A stretch of 64,000 nt of DNA from Barnesiella propionica (GTDB taxonomy: Bacteria > Bacteroidota > Bacteroidia > Bacteroidales > Barnesiellaceae): the NCBI RefSeq assembly GCF_025567045.1, contig NZ_JAOQJK010000006.1:1-64000 (forward strand), given 5' to 3'. The notes beneath the pieces are model-generated. The model saw only the letters and a program-made list of their open reading frames with translations, did not search any database and had not been told where the DNA came from. A program made the position numbers and the translations under genes. Shown here piece after piece: positions 40,022 through 46,881 of this stretch (position 1 is the first letter of the stretch; each line of letters starts with the position of its first letter).

Positions 40022-41353
40022 ATGATAATGCCGAAAATAAGATATGTACAGTCACGGACTGTCGTTTTTATTACGGGAATAATTTTTTATTTTCTTCCAT
40101 TTCCTTTATCCGGGCAACTACCCTCCTTCCGGCCTCCCGTTCCGGCTCCCGCATCTTTTAATCCTAACCTCAATTTCAATCCCCATACTCCGCCTCCGTC
40201 CCGTCGGCACTCTTGGGACGATAACTACCGCAGAAACGATGAAATGGTACGACGGGATATGGAGCAACATGAAAGGAAGCAAAGGATACAGCAGCAAGAA
40301 CTGTTATACTTCCGGGAAGTAATCGCATTTCCTGAATTCTCCGGCATACCCGGAACCGAATATTTCCGAACGGTACGGGAAAAACTGGAACAGATGCTCG
40401 TGGGAGAACAACCGGTGAACCTGAAGAGCGCCGTATATCTGATTGAGAACGCTTATCTGGAAGACAAGCTGGACTATAACCGGTTCGACAGTGAAATACA
40501 AAATCTGAAAAGGATATGCCTGCTCAAGATGAAAGAAGAAAAACTGGACAGCGACGACCCGCTGGCGAAAATTATGATGATATTCCGCGTCATGACCGAC
40601 GTCGTACGGATAAAAGAACCCGGGACGGAAAAACAACTCGTACATTACCCCATGAAATACGATTTCGAAGATTACCGTTGCCGGAACGACATGACAAATT
40701 ATATGGTATCCAAGCTATTATCTGTAAATACGGGACAGTGCCATTCACTCCCCCTCCTCTTCCTCATCCTGGCGGAAGAACTGGGAACCGAAGCGTATCT
40801 GTCGTCCTCTCCTTCCCATCTCTTTGTGAAATTCAGGGATGGGAATACCTGGTATAACGCGGAGCTTACGCAAGGAGCGATAGTCAGCGACGATTTTTAT
40901 ATGAGCAGCGGATTCATCAAGTCCGAAGCTTTACGGAACGGGCTATACCTCCAGCCCCTGGATAAAAAACAACTTACGGCACAAATGCTCACGGACCTGA
41001 CTCTCTATTACGTTCGCAAATACGGATTCGACAGTTTTGTAAAAGAAAGCCTCGGCACCGTCCTGAAATGGCATCCCAATAATATAGATGCCCGGCTTAT
41101 AGAGTCCAACTACCATACCGCAAGAGCGCTTCATGCCATCCGCTGTTGCGGTTCTCCCCCGAAAGAAAGGCTCCCGCTTTATCCGCAAGTTTACGAACTG
41201 TACAATACGATGCTGCAATCCTATGCCGTTCTCGACAGCCTGGGATATGAAGATATACCGGACGAGGTGTACCGGAACTGGATAAAACAAACGGAATCGG
41301 AAAAAGACAACCGGGAAAACCGGCCTTCCCCCATAAAACAGATCGGAAAATAA
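40022..41353 (+). CDS. Secreted transglutaminase-like (papain-fold) protein 1 of the toxin island
   Basis: A 443-residue protein; ATG 40022 is used because the longer frame starts at TTG. A hydrophobic signal sequence (VFITGIIFYFLPFPLSG) is followed by a Pro/Asn-rich stretch (about residues 33-64), a charged helical part and a transglutaminase-like core. The probable catalytic residues (numbered from the TTG at 40019, so subtract one for this start) are Cys241 in TGQCHSLPLLF, His267 in SPSHLFVKF and Asn280 or Glu282 in WYNAELT. The C-terminal half is helical, possibly TPR-like. A diverged paralogue ends the island (46882-47913) with the same C/H/WYN pattern. Its role is unknown; a processing protease or toxin-maturation enzyme is one possibility. 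Confidence 0.65.
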   Translation: MIMPKIRYVQSRTVVFITGIIFYFLPFPLSGQLPSFRPPVPAPASFNPNLNFNPHTPPPSRRHSWDDNYRRNDEMVRRDMEQHERKQRIQQQELLYFREVIAFPEFSGIPGTEYFRTVREKLEQMLVGEQPVNLKSAVYLIENAYLEDKLDYNRFDSEIQNLKRICLLKMKEEKLDSDDPLAKIMMIFRVMTDVVRIKEPGTEKQLVHYPMKYDFEDYRCRNDMTNYMVSKLLSVNTGQCHSLPLLFLILAEELGTEAYLSSSPSHLFVKFRDGNTWYNAELTQGAIVSDDFYMSSGFIKSEALRNGLYLQPLDKKQLTAQMLTDLTLYYVRKYGFDSFVKESLGTVLKWHPNNIDARLIESNYHTARALHAIRCCGSPPKERLPLYPQVYELYNTMLQSYAVLDSLGYEDIPDEVYRNWIKQTESEKDNRENRPSPIKQIGK

Positions 41354-41370
41354 ATTTAAAAACATAAACT

Positions 41371-41715
41371 ATGAGAAGACTCTTTTTGTTATGGATAATA
41401 CTGGCCTGCATCGGTACCGGCGAAGGAAAGAACCCGTTCGCCCGGTACGGATATCCGGTAAAAGTGGCTACGATGAGTAACGGGAAATATGAAGAGTTCC
41501 ATGATACGGAGAGATATGTCGTGATCGGCTCCGTATTGTTCGATACGGAAACGCAGACGGTGGCCGGAAGGGCCGGCACCGATACCTGTGCTCCGCCTCC
41601 CCGTGCCATCTGCCGCTATATATCCATCGATCCCGAGGCGGAACGCTACTACTCCATCAACCCGTATGCCTATTGCGCGAACAATCCCTTGAAATATGTG
41701 GATAAGGACGGGAAA
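41371..41715 (+). repeat. 345-bp direct repeat, copy 1 (signal plus Rhs core)
   Basis: Bases 41371-41715 and 45592-45936 are the same length and differ at only about seven positions by eye. Both copies encode the signal peptide and Rhs core up to DKDGK; sequences diverge completely right after it. Homologous recombination between the copies would delete 4221 bp, including the first toxin domain and all seven paralogues. Confidence 0.9.
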
Positions 41716-41754
41716 AAATATATCCGGCTCCGGGCACGTCTCAGCAATTTATGA
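41371..41754 (+). CDS. Short secreted Rhs-core protein 1 (5' half of a frameshifted toxin gene)
   Basis: This frame encodes 127 residues. An N-terminal signal, MRRLFLLWIILACIGTG, may be a lipoprotein signal with Cys13 and is followed by a short region. A typical Rhs-repeat-associated core end comes next, ISIDPEAERYYSINPYAYCANN then PLKYVDKDGK (residues about 82-113). In Rhs proteins this core is followed by a variable toxin. Here it runs out of frame after DGKK at an A6 run (41713-41718) and stops at TGA 41752. One extra A would join it in frame, through IYPAPGTSQQF, to the metallopeptidase-like ORF that starts at 41751. The first 345 bases are almost identical to 45592-45936. Length is far below a full Rhs protein (over 1000 residues). 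Confidence 0.75.
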   Translation: MRRLFLLWIILACIGTGEGKNPFARYGYPVKVATMSNGKYEEFHDTERYVVIGSVLFDTETQTVAGRAGTDTCAPPPRAICRYISIDPEAERYYSINPYAYCANNPLKYVDKDGKKYIRLRARLSNL

Positions 41755-42230
41755 AAGAACTTTCCATAGCCGTACGACACCTGAACCGACATGGAGCCAG
41801 CGGATTAATTAAAAAAATAAACGATACGGAAAATATATATTATATCAAGGAATCTCCAGACAATGGAAGTCGTTTCCATGCTGATATACAAACAATCGAA
41901 TGGAACCCCAGCCAGACCATGATCACCACCAACGGTACGGAAATATCGCCGGCTACATTGTTGAACCATGAATTCGACCATGCGGTGCGGCATGAAACCG
42001 ATGCCAAGCAACAAGCTTTAGATCAAAATAATACAGACACTCCTTACGGCAATAAGGAAGAAGAAAGAGTCATAACCGGTTCGGAACAAGAAACGGCTAA
42101 GGCTTTAGGAGAAATAAAAGAAGGAGAAGTCACCCGCACCGACCACTACGGAAGTTTATACGAAACGACATCTCCCATTTCCACGGAAAGGAAAAACAAA
42201 ATCATAGTTACCGCACCCAGATTAAAATAA
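41751..42230 (+). CDS. HExxH metallopeptidase-like toxin domain (3' half of the frameshifted gene)
   Basis: 159 residues without a signal peptide. It has a zinc-peptidase motif HEFDH (residues 73-77) in LLNHEFDHAVRHETD and a downstream acidic stretch, NKEEERVITGSEQETAKALGE, as in M91/NleD-like effector domains found at the C-terminus of Rhs toxins. The ATG overlaps the stop of the preceding frame (ATGA), so it could be translated by coupling as a separate cytoplasmic protein. The simpler reading is that 41371-42230 was one secreted toxin gene disrupted by a single-base loss. The downstream secreted paralogue array starts 20 bases later. Confidence 0.7.
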   Translation: MKELSIAVRHLNRHGASGLIKKINDTENIYYIKESPDNGSRFHADIQTIEWNPSQTMITTNGTEISPATLLNHEFDHAVRHETDAKQQALDQNNTDTPYGNKEEERVITGSEQETAKALGEIKEGEVTRTDHYGSLYETTSPISTERKNKIIVTAPRLK

Positions 42231-42250
42231 ATAGAATAACAATCAAAAAC

Positions 42251-42694
42251 ATGAAAAAACAAATTATAATTGCGCTGGCTGTTCTGGGATTTTTTCCTTT
42301 TTTTACAGAGGCTCAGATTTTAAATCATAATTTCGAGAAGATTGATATTTATTACGAAAATTTCTCAATTATGGAAATATGCGATGTTCCTTGCGAAAAT
42401 TTTGAAAACAGGCATGGAAGTATTGTTCAACATAAAGACTTAACTGATTCTTTAGCCATAATCAAATGGATAGGAATAATAAACCGATTAAAAAAAACGG
42501 ATACTGCAGATGAAAATTACAATAAACGTTTGGATACCAGGGCAAAGTTATTTTTACATGGAATAAACGACACTATATCTATCTGTCTGGATTATTGGAA
42601 CACAGATATTTGTAACCAACGTTATGATACCTCTCCCGAACTAAGACTGGAACTTGAGAAGATGTTTCAAAAGCCTAAACCAAAAAAAACATAA
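42251..42694 (+). CDS. Tandem secreted paralogue 1 of 7, candidate immunity protein (module pair A-x)
   Basis: 147 residues with its own signal peptide (MKKQIIIALAVLGFFPFF), unlike copies 2-7. The mature part has N-module A (YENFSIMEICDVPCENF, then DSLAIIKWIGI) and C-module x (LDTRAKLFLHGINDTIS, YWNTDICNQRYDTSPEL). It follows the broken toxin by 20 bases, the usual place for the cognate immunity gene. A small change in the A-rich 3' end gives an earlier stop (KPKPKKT) than in copies 2-6, although the remnant of the longer tail is still visible after the stop. No known family was recognised, and the immunity role is inferred from position. Confidence 0.65.
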   Translation: MKKQIIIALAVLGFFPFFTEAQILNHNFEKIDIYYENFSIMEICDVPCENFENRHGSIVQHKDLTDSLAIIKWIGIINRLKKTDTADENYNKRLDTRAKLFLHGINDTISICLDYWNTDICNQRYDTSPELRLELEKMFQKPKPKKT

Positions 42695-42737
42695 AAAAAA
42701 TAATAGAAAATAAATTTCCATATTCATTTTATCCGTT

Positions 42738-43190
42738 ATGAAAAAAAGATTTATAATATTACTTATTACAGCTTTCTTTTATATGTATCTTTTGCAGGCT
42801 CAAATATTAAATCATAATTTTGAGAAGGTTGATATTTATTATGCCGATTTTAGTATTATGACTGCTGTAAATATCCCTTGCCACGATTTTATTGCATTCA
42901 GTGATGAACATAAAATAATCACAGACTCTTTAGATATTAAAATATGGATAGGAATATTAAACCGATTGAAAAAAACGGATACTACAGATGAAAATTACAA
43001 TAAACGTTTGGATACCAGGGCAAAGTTATTTTTACATGGAACAAACGACACTATATCTATCTGTCTGGATTATTGGAATACAGATATTTGTAACCAACGT
43101 TATGATACCTCTCCCGAACTAAGACTGGAACTTGAGAAGATGTTTCAAAAGCCTAAACCATATAAACATAAAAAAAATAATAGAAAATAA
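42738..43190 (+). CDS. Tandem secreted paralogue 2 of 7 (module pair B-x)
   Basis: 150 residues with signal MKKRFIILLITAFFYM ending near LLQAQ. N-module B reads YADFSIMTAVNIPCHDF with DEHKIITDSLDIKIWIGI; C-module x is the same as in copy 1. The conserved cysteine of the PC.(D/N)F motif and two further cysteines in ICLDYWNTDICN may form a disulfide in the periplasm. It ends with a basic tail, YKHKKNNRK. It begins the strict 477-bp repeat. Confidence 0.65.
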   Translation: MKKRFIILLITAFFYMYLLQAQILNHNFEKVDIYYADFSIMTAVNIPCHDFIAFSDEHKIITDSLDIKIWIGILNRLKKTDTTDENYNKRLDTRAKLFLHGTNDTISICLDYWNTDICNQRYDTSPELRLELEKMFQKPKPYKHKKNNRK

Positions 43191-43214
43191 ATTTCCATAT
43201 TCATTTTATCCGTT

Positions 43215-43667
43215 ATGAAAAAAAGATTTATAATATTACTTATTACGGCTTTCTTTTATATGAATCTTTTGCAGGCTCAAATATTAAATCATAATTTTGA
43301 GAAGATTGATATTTATTATACTGATTTCAACATAATGTCCGTAATAAATCTACCTTGTGATGATTTCTTATCTTACAGCAGAGAACATAAAACAATCACA
43401 GACTCTTTAGATATTGAGATATGGATAGGAATATTAAACCGATTGGAAAAAACGGATACTGCAGATGAAAATTACAATAAACGTTTGGATACCAGGGCAA
43501 AGTTATTTTTACATGGAATAAACGACACCATATCTATCTGTCTGGATTATTGGAATACAGATATTTGTAACCAACGTTATGATACCTCTCCCGAACTAAG
43601 ACTGGAACTTGAGAAGATGTTTCAAAAGCCTAAACCATATAAACATAAAAAAAACAATAGAAAATAA
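43215..43667 (+). CDS. Tandem secreted paralogue 3 of 7 (module pair C-x)
   Basis: 150 residues with the same signal type as copy 2. N-module C reads YTDFNIMSVINLPCDDF with SYSREHKTITDSLDIEIWIGI (given here in two parts); C-module x is nearly identical to copies 1 and 2. It shows that module x has been joined to three different N-modules. A 24-base spacer separates it from the neighbouring copies. Confidence 0.65.
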   Translation: MKKRFIILLITAFFYMNLLQAQILNHNFEKIDIYYTDFNIMSVINLPCDDFLSYSREHKTITDSLDIEIWIGILNRLEKTDTADENYNKRLDTRAKLFLHGINDTISICLDYWNTDICNQRYDTSPELRLELEKMFQKPKPYKHKKNNRK

Positions 43668-43691
43668 ATTTCCATATTCATTTTATCCGTT

Positions 43692-44144
43692 ATGAAAAAA
43701 AGATTTATAATATTACTTATTACAGCTTTCTTTTATATGCATCTTTTGCAGGCTCAAATATTAAATAATAATTTTGAAAAGATTGATATTTATTATACTG
43801 ATTTCAACATAATGTCCGTAATAAATCTACCTTGTGATGATTTCTTATCTTACAGCAGAGAACATAAAACAATCACAGACTCTTTAGATATTGAAATATG
43901 GATAGAAATATTAAACCGATTGGAAAAAACGGATACTATAAATGAAAGTTGCAAAGACAAATTAGATACCAGGGCTAAGTTATTTCTATACGGAGATAAT
44001 AAAAATATAATGATCTGCATCGATAACTGGAATACGGATATTTGCAACCAATGTTATAATACTTCTTCCGAACTGAAACAAGCTTTGGAAAAGACTTTTC
44101 AAAAGTGTAAACCATATAAACATAAAAAAAACAATAGAAAATAA
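43692..44144 (+). CDS. Tandem secreted paralogue 4 of 7 (module pair C-y)
   Basis: 150 residues. The N-half is the same as copy 3 (module C). The C-half switches to module y: TINESCKDKLDTRAKLFLYG, then NKNIMICIDNWNTDICNQCYN and SSELKQALEKTF. The switch occurs near the conserved WI.ILNRL segment (about residues 69-77). The tail reads FQKCKP instead of FQKPKP, a copy-specific substitution. Confidence 0.65.
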   Translation: MKKRFIILLITAFFYMHLLQAQILNNNFEKIDIYYTDFNIMSVINLPCDDFLSYSREHKTITDSLDIEIWIEILNRLEKTDTINESCKDKLDTRAKLFLYGDNKNIMICIDNWNTDICNQCYNTSSELKQALEKTFQKCKPYKHKKNNRK

Positions 44145-44168
44145 ATTTCCATATTCATTTTATCCGTT

Positions 44169-44621
44169 ATGAAAAAAAGATTTATAACATTACTCATTAC
44201 GGCTTTCTTTTATATGAATCTTTTGCAGGCTCAAATATTAAATAATAATTTTGAGAAGATTGATATTTATTATGCCGATTTTAGTATCATGACTGCTGTA
44301 AATATCCCTTGCCACGATTTTATCGTATTCAGTGATGAACATAAAACAATCACAGACTCTTTAGATATTGAGATATGGATAGGAATATTAAACAGGCTAA
44401 ATAAAGCAGATACAGAAAATAAATACTTCGATAGAATATTAGATACCAGAGGAAAATTATTTTTATACAGTTGTAAGGATACTATACAAATATGCCTTGA
44501 TTACAGATATACCGATATTAATAACGAACGTTATGATACCTCTCCCGAACTAAGACTGGAACTTGAGAAGATGTTTCAAAAGCCTAAACCATATAAACAT
44601 AAAAAAAATAATAGAAAATAA
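44169..44621 (+). CDS. Tandem secreted paralogue 5 of 7 (module pair B-z)
   Basis: 150 residues. The N-half is module B as in copy 2. The C-half is module z: LNKADTENKYFDRILDTRGK, then LFLYSCKDTIQICLDYRYTD and INNERYDTSPEL. The last 30 residues return to the x-type ending, so there may be a second breakpoint inside this copy. The spacer to the next gene has one base change (TTTATTTT for TTCATTTT). Confidence 0.65.
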   Translation: MKKRFITLLITAFFYMNLLQAQILNNNFEKIDIYYADFSIMTAVNIPCHDFIVFSDEHKTITDSLDIEIWIGILNRLNKADTENKYFDRILDTRGKLFLYSCKDTIQICLDYRYTDINNERYDTSPELRLELEKMFQKPKPYKHKKNNRK

Positions 44622-44645
44622 ATTTCCATATTTATTTTATCCGTT

Positions 44646-45098
44646 ATGAAAAAAAGATTTATAATATTACTTATTACGGCTTTCTTTTATATACATCTTT
44701 TGCAGGCTCAAATATTAAATAATAATTTTGAGAAGATTGATATTTATTATGCCGATTTTAGTATCATGACTGCTGTAAATATCCCTTGCCACGATTTTAT
44801 CGCATTCAGTGATGAACATAAAACAATCACAGACTCTTTAGATATTGAGATATGGATAGGGATATTAAACCGATTGAAAAAAACAGATACTGTAAATGAA
44901 AGTTGCAAAGACAAATTAGATACCAGGGCTAAGTTATTTCTATACGGAGATAATAAAAATATAATGATCTGCATCGATAACTGGAATACGGATATTTGCA
45001 ACCAATGTTATAATACTTCTTCCGAACTGAAACAAGCTTTGGAAAAGACTTTTCAAAAGCCTAAACCATATAAACATAAAAAAAACAATAGAAAATAA
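44646..45098 (+). CDS. Tandem secreted paralogue 6 of 7 (module pair B-y)
   Basis: 150 residues. It has N-module B (as copies 2 and 5) joined to C-module y (as copy 4), with few substitutions from the source modules. The signal peptide has a copy-specific Ile (FFYIHLLQAQ). It is a clean example of module exchange across the central WIGILNRL segment. Confidence 0.65.
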   Translation: MKKRFIILLITAFFYIHLLQAQILNNNFEKIDIYYADFSIMTAVNIPCHDFIAFSDEHKTITDSLDIEIWIGILNRLKKTDTVNESCKDKLDTRAKLFLYGDNKNIMICIDNWNTDICNQCYNTSSELKQALEKTFQKPKPYKHKKNNRK

Positions 45099-45122
45099 AT
45101 TTCCATATTCATTTTATCCGTT

Positions 45123-45575
45123 ATGAAAAAAAGATTTATAACATTACTCATTACGGCTTTCTTTTATATGAATCTTTTGCAGGCTCAAATATTAAATAAT
45201 AATTTTGAGAAGGTTGATATTTATTACGAAAATTTCTCAATTATGGAAATATGCGATGTTCCTTGCGAAAATTTTGAAAACAGGCACAGAAGTATTGTTC
45301 AACATAATGATTTAACTGATTCTTTAGCCATAATCAAATGGATAGGAATATTAAACAGGCTAAATAAAGCAGATACAGAAAATAAATACTTCGATAGAAT
45401 ATTAGATACCAGAGGAAAATTATTTTTATACAGTTGTAAGGATACTATACAAATATGCCTTGATTACAGATACACCGATATTAATAACGAACGCTTTGAT
45501 ACCTCTTCCGAACTAAGACTGGAACTTGAGAAGATGTTTCAAAAGCCTAAACCGAAAAAAACAAAAAGAAAATAA
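45123..45575 (+). CDS. Tandem secreted paralogue 7 of 7 (module pair A-z)
   Basis: 150 residues. N-module A, otherwise seen only in copy 1, is joined to C-module z (as copy 5), but with the signal peptide of copies 2-6. The end KPKPKKTKRK resembles copy 1 rather than the YKHKKNNRK tail, so copies 1 and 7 share features as the outer members of the array. The second Rhs-core gene starts 16 bases after its stop. Confidence 0.65.
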   Translation: MKKRFITLLITAFFYMNLLQAQILNNNFEKVDIYYENFSIMEICDVPCENFENRHRSIVQHNDLTDSLAIIKWIGILNRLNKADTENKYFDRILDTRGKLFLYSCKDTIQICLDYRYTDINNERFDTSSELRLELEKMFQKPKPKKTKRK

Positions 45576-45591
45576 ATTAAAAAACAGAATT

Positions 45592-46365
45592 ATGAGAAGA
45601 ATCTTTTTGTTATGGATAATACTGGCCTGCATCGGTACCGGCGAAGGAAAGAACCCGTTCGCCCGGTACGGATATCCGGTAAAAGTGGCTACGATGAGTA
45701 ACGGGAAATATGAAGAGTTCCATGATACGGAGAGATATGTCGTGATCGGCTCCGTATTGTTCGATACGGAAACGCAAACAGTGGCCGGAAGGGCCGGCAC
45801 CGATACCTGTGCTCCGCCTCCCCGTGCCATCTGCCGCTATATATCCATCGACCCCGAGGCGGAACGCTACTACTCCATCAGCCCGTATGCCTATTGCGCA
45901 AACAATCCCTTGAAATATGTGGATAAGGACGGGAAACAGGTGGTCTTGCCGGCACCCGGGCCTATTCCCGTTCCGGTCGTTCTGCCTTCGCCGCCCAAAG
46001 AGGGTTCGTTGCCGGACATTAAGCTTTTATCTGTTCAGGTAAAAGAACTAATAAAACAGTCTAAAGATGCGCTTTTGTTTTCTGCGGCTTTAAATTTATC
46101 GCCTTTTGTAACCTTTATTCCAGAACAGACGGAAGCATCGCAGTCACAGGATCAGGCTTCGGACAGCAGTAAAAACGAAAAGCACGGGGACGGGGGCAGG
46201 GAGCAGGCAAAGAGTGAAAAAAGAATAGGGGAACTGTCGGAGCAGTTAAAGAACGCAAAAACAAAAAAAGAGAAAAAAGAAATCAAAACTAGAATTCAAA
46301 ATTTACGTAGAGATGGACAAAGAAAAAACAAAGGGGAAGAACACGGAAGAGGCAACAGACGATAA
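45592..46365 (+). CDS. Short secreted Rhs-core toxin 2 with a basic C-terminal domain
   Basis: 257 residues from ATG 45592; a longer in-frame start lies inside the previous gene. The first 115 residues match the Rhs-core protein at 41371 almost exactly: signal, then ISIDPEAERYYSISPYAYCA and DKDGK. The variable part follows: a Pro-rich linker (LPAPGPIPVPVVLPSPP), a short hydrophobic patch and a charged C-terminus, RIGELSEQLKNAKTKKEKKE to GEEHGRGNRR. Basic ends of this sort are common among nuclease-type Rhs toxins, but no catalytic motif is certain. The last 53 bases overlap the next gene, as in toxin-immunity pairs. Confidence 0.7.
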   Translation: MRRIFLLWIILACIGTGEGKNPFARYGYPVKVATMSNGKYEEFHDTERYVVIGSVLFDTETQTVAGRAGTDTCAPPPRAICRYISIDPEAERYYSISPYAYCANNPLKYVDKDGKQVVLPAPGPIPVPVVLPSPPKEGSLPDIKLLSVQVKELIKQSKDALLFSAALNLSPFVTFIPEQTEASQSQDQASDSSKNEKHGDGGREQAKSEKRIGELSEQLKNAKTKKEKKEIKTRIQNLRRDGQRKNKGEEHGRGNRR

Positions 46366-46807
46366 AAGCCTCCTGAAACCCATATTGGTCCCGAATAAAT
46401 CGGTTTCTGTGTTTAAACTAGGTGACGATATTTCCAATTACTTCTGGCTAAAATATGACTATACGCCCAAAGACAAGAATCTGGAATATGACGCAGATTC
46501 TTATGACTTCTGGGAAATTCCGGTTATTATCTGGACTGACGAAGAGACCGGTAAAAAAATAGAAACGATCAGATGTGATGACTCCTGTATCTGGAACGGA
46601 ACGGAACTGATCGGGATGCCGTATGCGGAATTTCTGGAAACATTCGGGCTAAAAGCCGATAAACATGATAATTTATATTCCGTAGGACCGAAAATCAGGG
46701 GACGCAATTACGACGTATACGATTTTGAAGATTTAGGTTTAATGATCTGGGTCTGGAGAAAAAGGATACGGACGGTATTAGCCCTGACTTATCTCGAAGA
46801 CGAATAA
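46313..46807 (+). CDS. Candidate cytoplasmic immunity protein for Rhs-core toxin 2
   Basis: 164 residues, acidic, with no signal peptide. It contains YDFWEIPVIIWTDEETGKK, DDSCIWNGTELIGMPYAEFL and DVYDFEDLGLMIWVWRKRI. I do not recognise the family with certainty. Its start lies inside the toxin gene (53-base overlap in another frame), and its acidic character contrasts with the basic toxin tail; both are usual for immunity genes. The lack of a signal peptide suggests that toxin 2 acts in the cytoplasm, unlike the secreted array proteins. Confidence 0.6.
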   Translation: MDKEKTKGKNTEEATDDKSLLKPILVPNKSVSVFKLGDDISNYFWLKYDYTPKDKNLEYDADSYDFWEIPVIIWTDEETGKKIETIRCDDSCIWNGTELIGMPYAEFLETFGLKADKHDNLYSVGPKIRGRNYDVYDFEDLGLMIWVWRKRIRTVLALTYLEDE

Positions 46808-46881
46808 GTAGATATTTTAAATAACCGATATGTAGTTAAAAATAAAATTGAACTTACGGAAGGAACTTGCAAACAAAGCTT

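Larger units (their letters stand above)
42738..45575 (+). repeat. Six-unit tandem repeat with an exact 477-bp period
   Basis: Gene starts at 42738, 43215, 43692, 44169, 44646 and 45123 are each 477 bases apart: a 150-codon gene plus stop and a conserved 24-base spacer (ATTTCCATATTCATTTTATC, then CGTT). The modules differ in sequence but keep length exactly. A seventh, slightly longer unit precedes the array (42251). The repeat is strikingly AT-rich next to the Rhs-core genes on both sides. Confidence 0.95.

Noticed and set aside
42251..45575. CRISPR array or other short-repeat array
   Set aside because: The repeat unit is a 477-bp coding unit with a start, stop and signal peptide, not short repeats with spacers; no cas gene is present.
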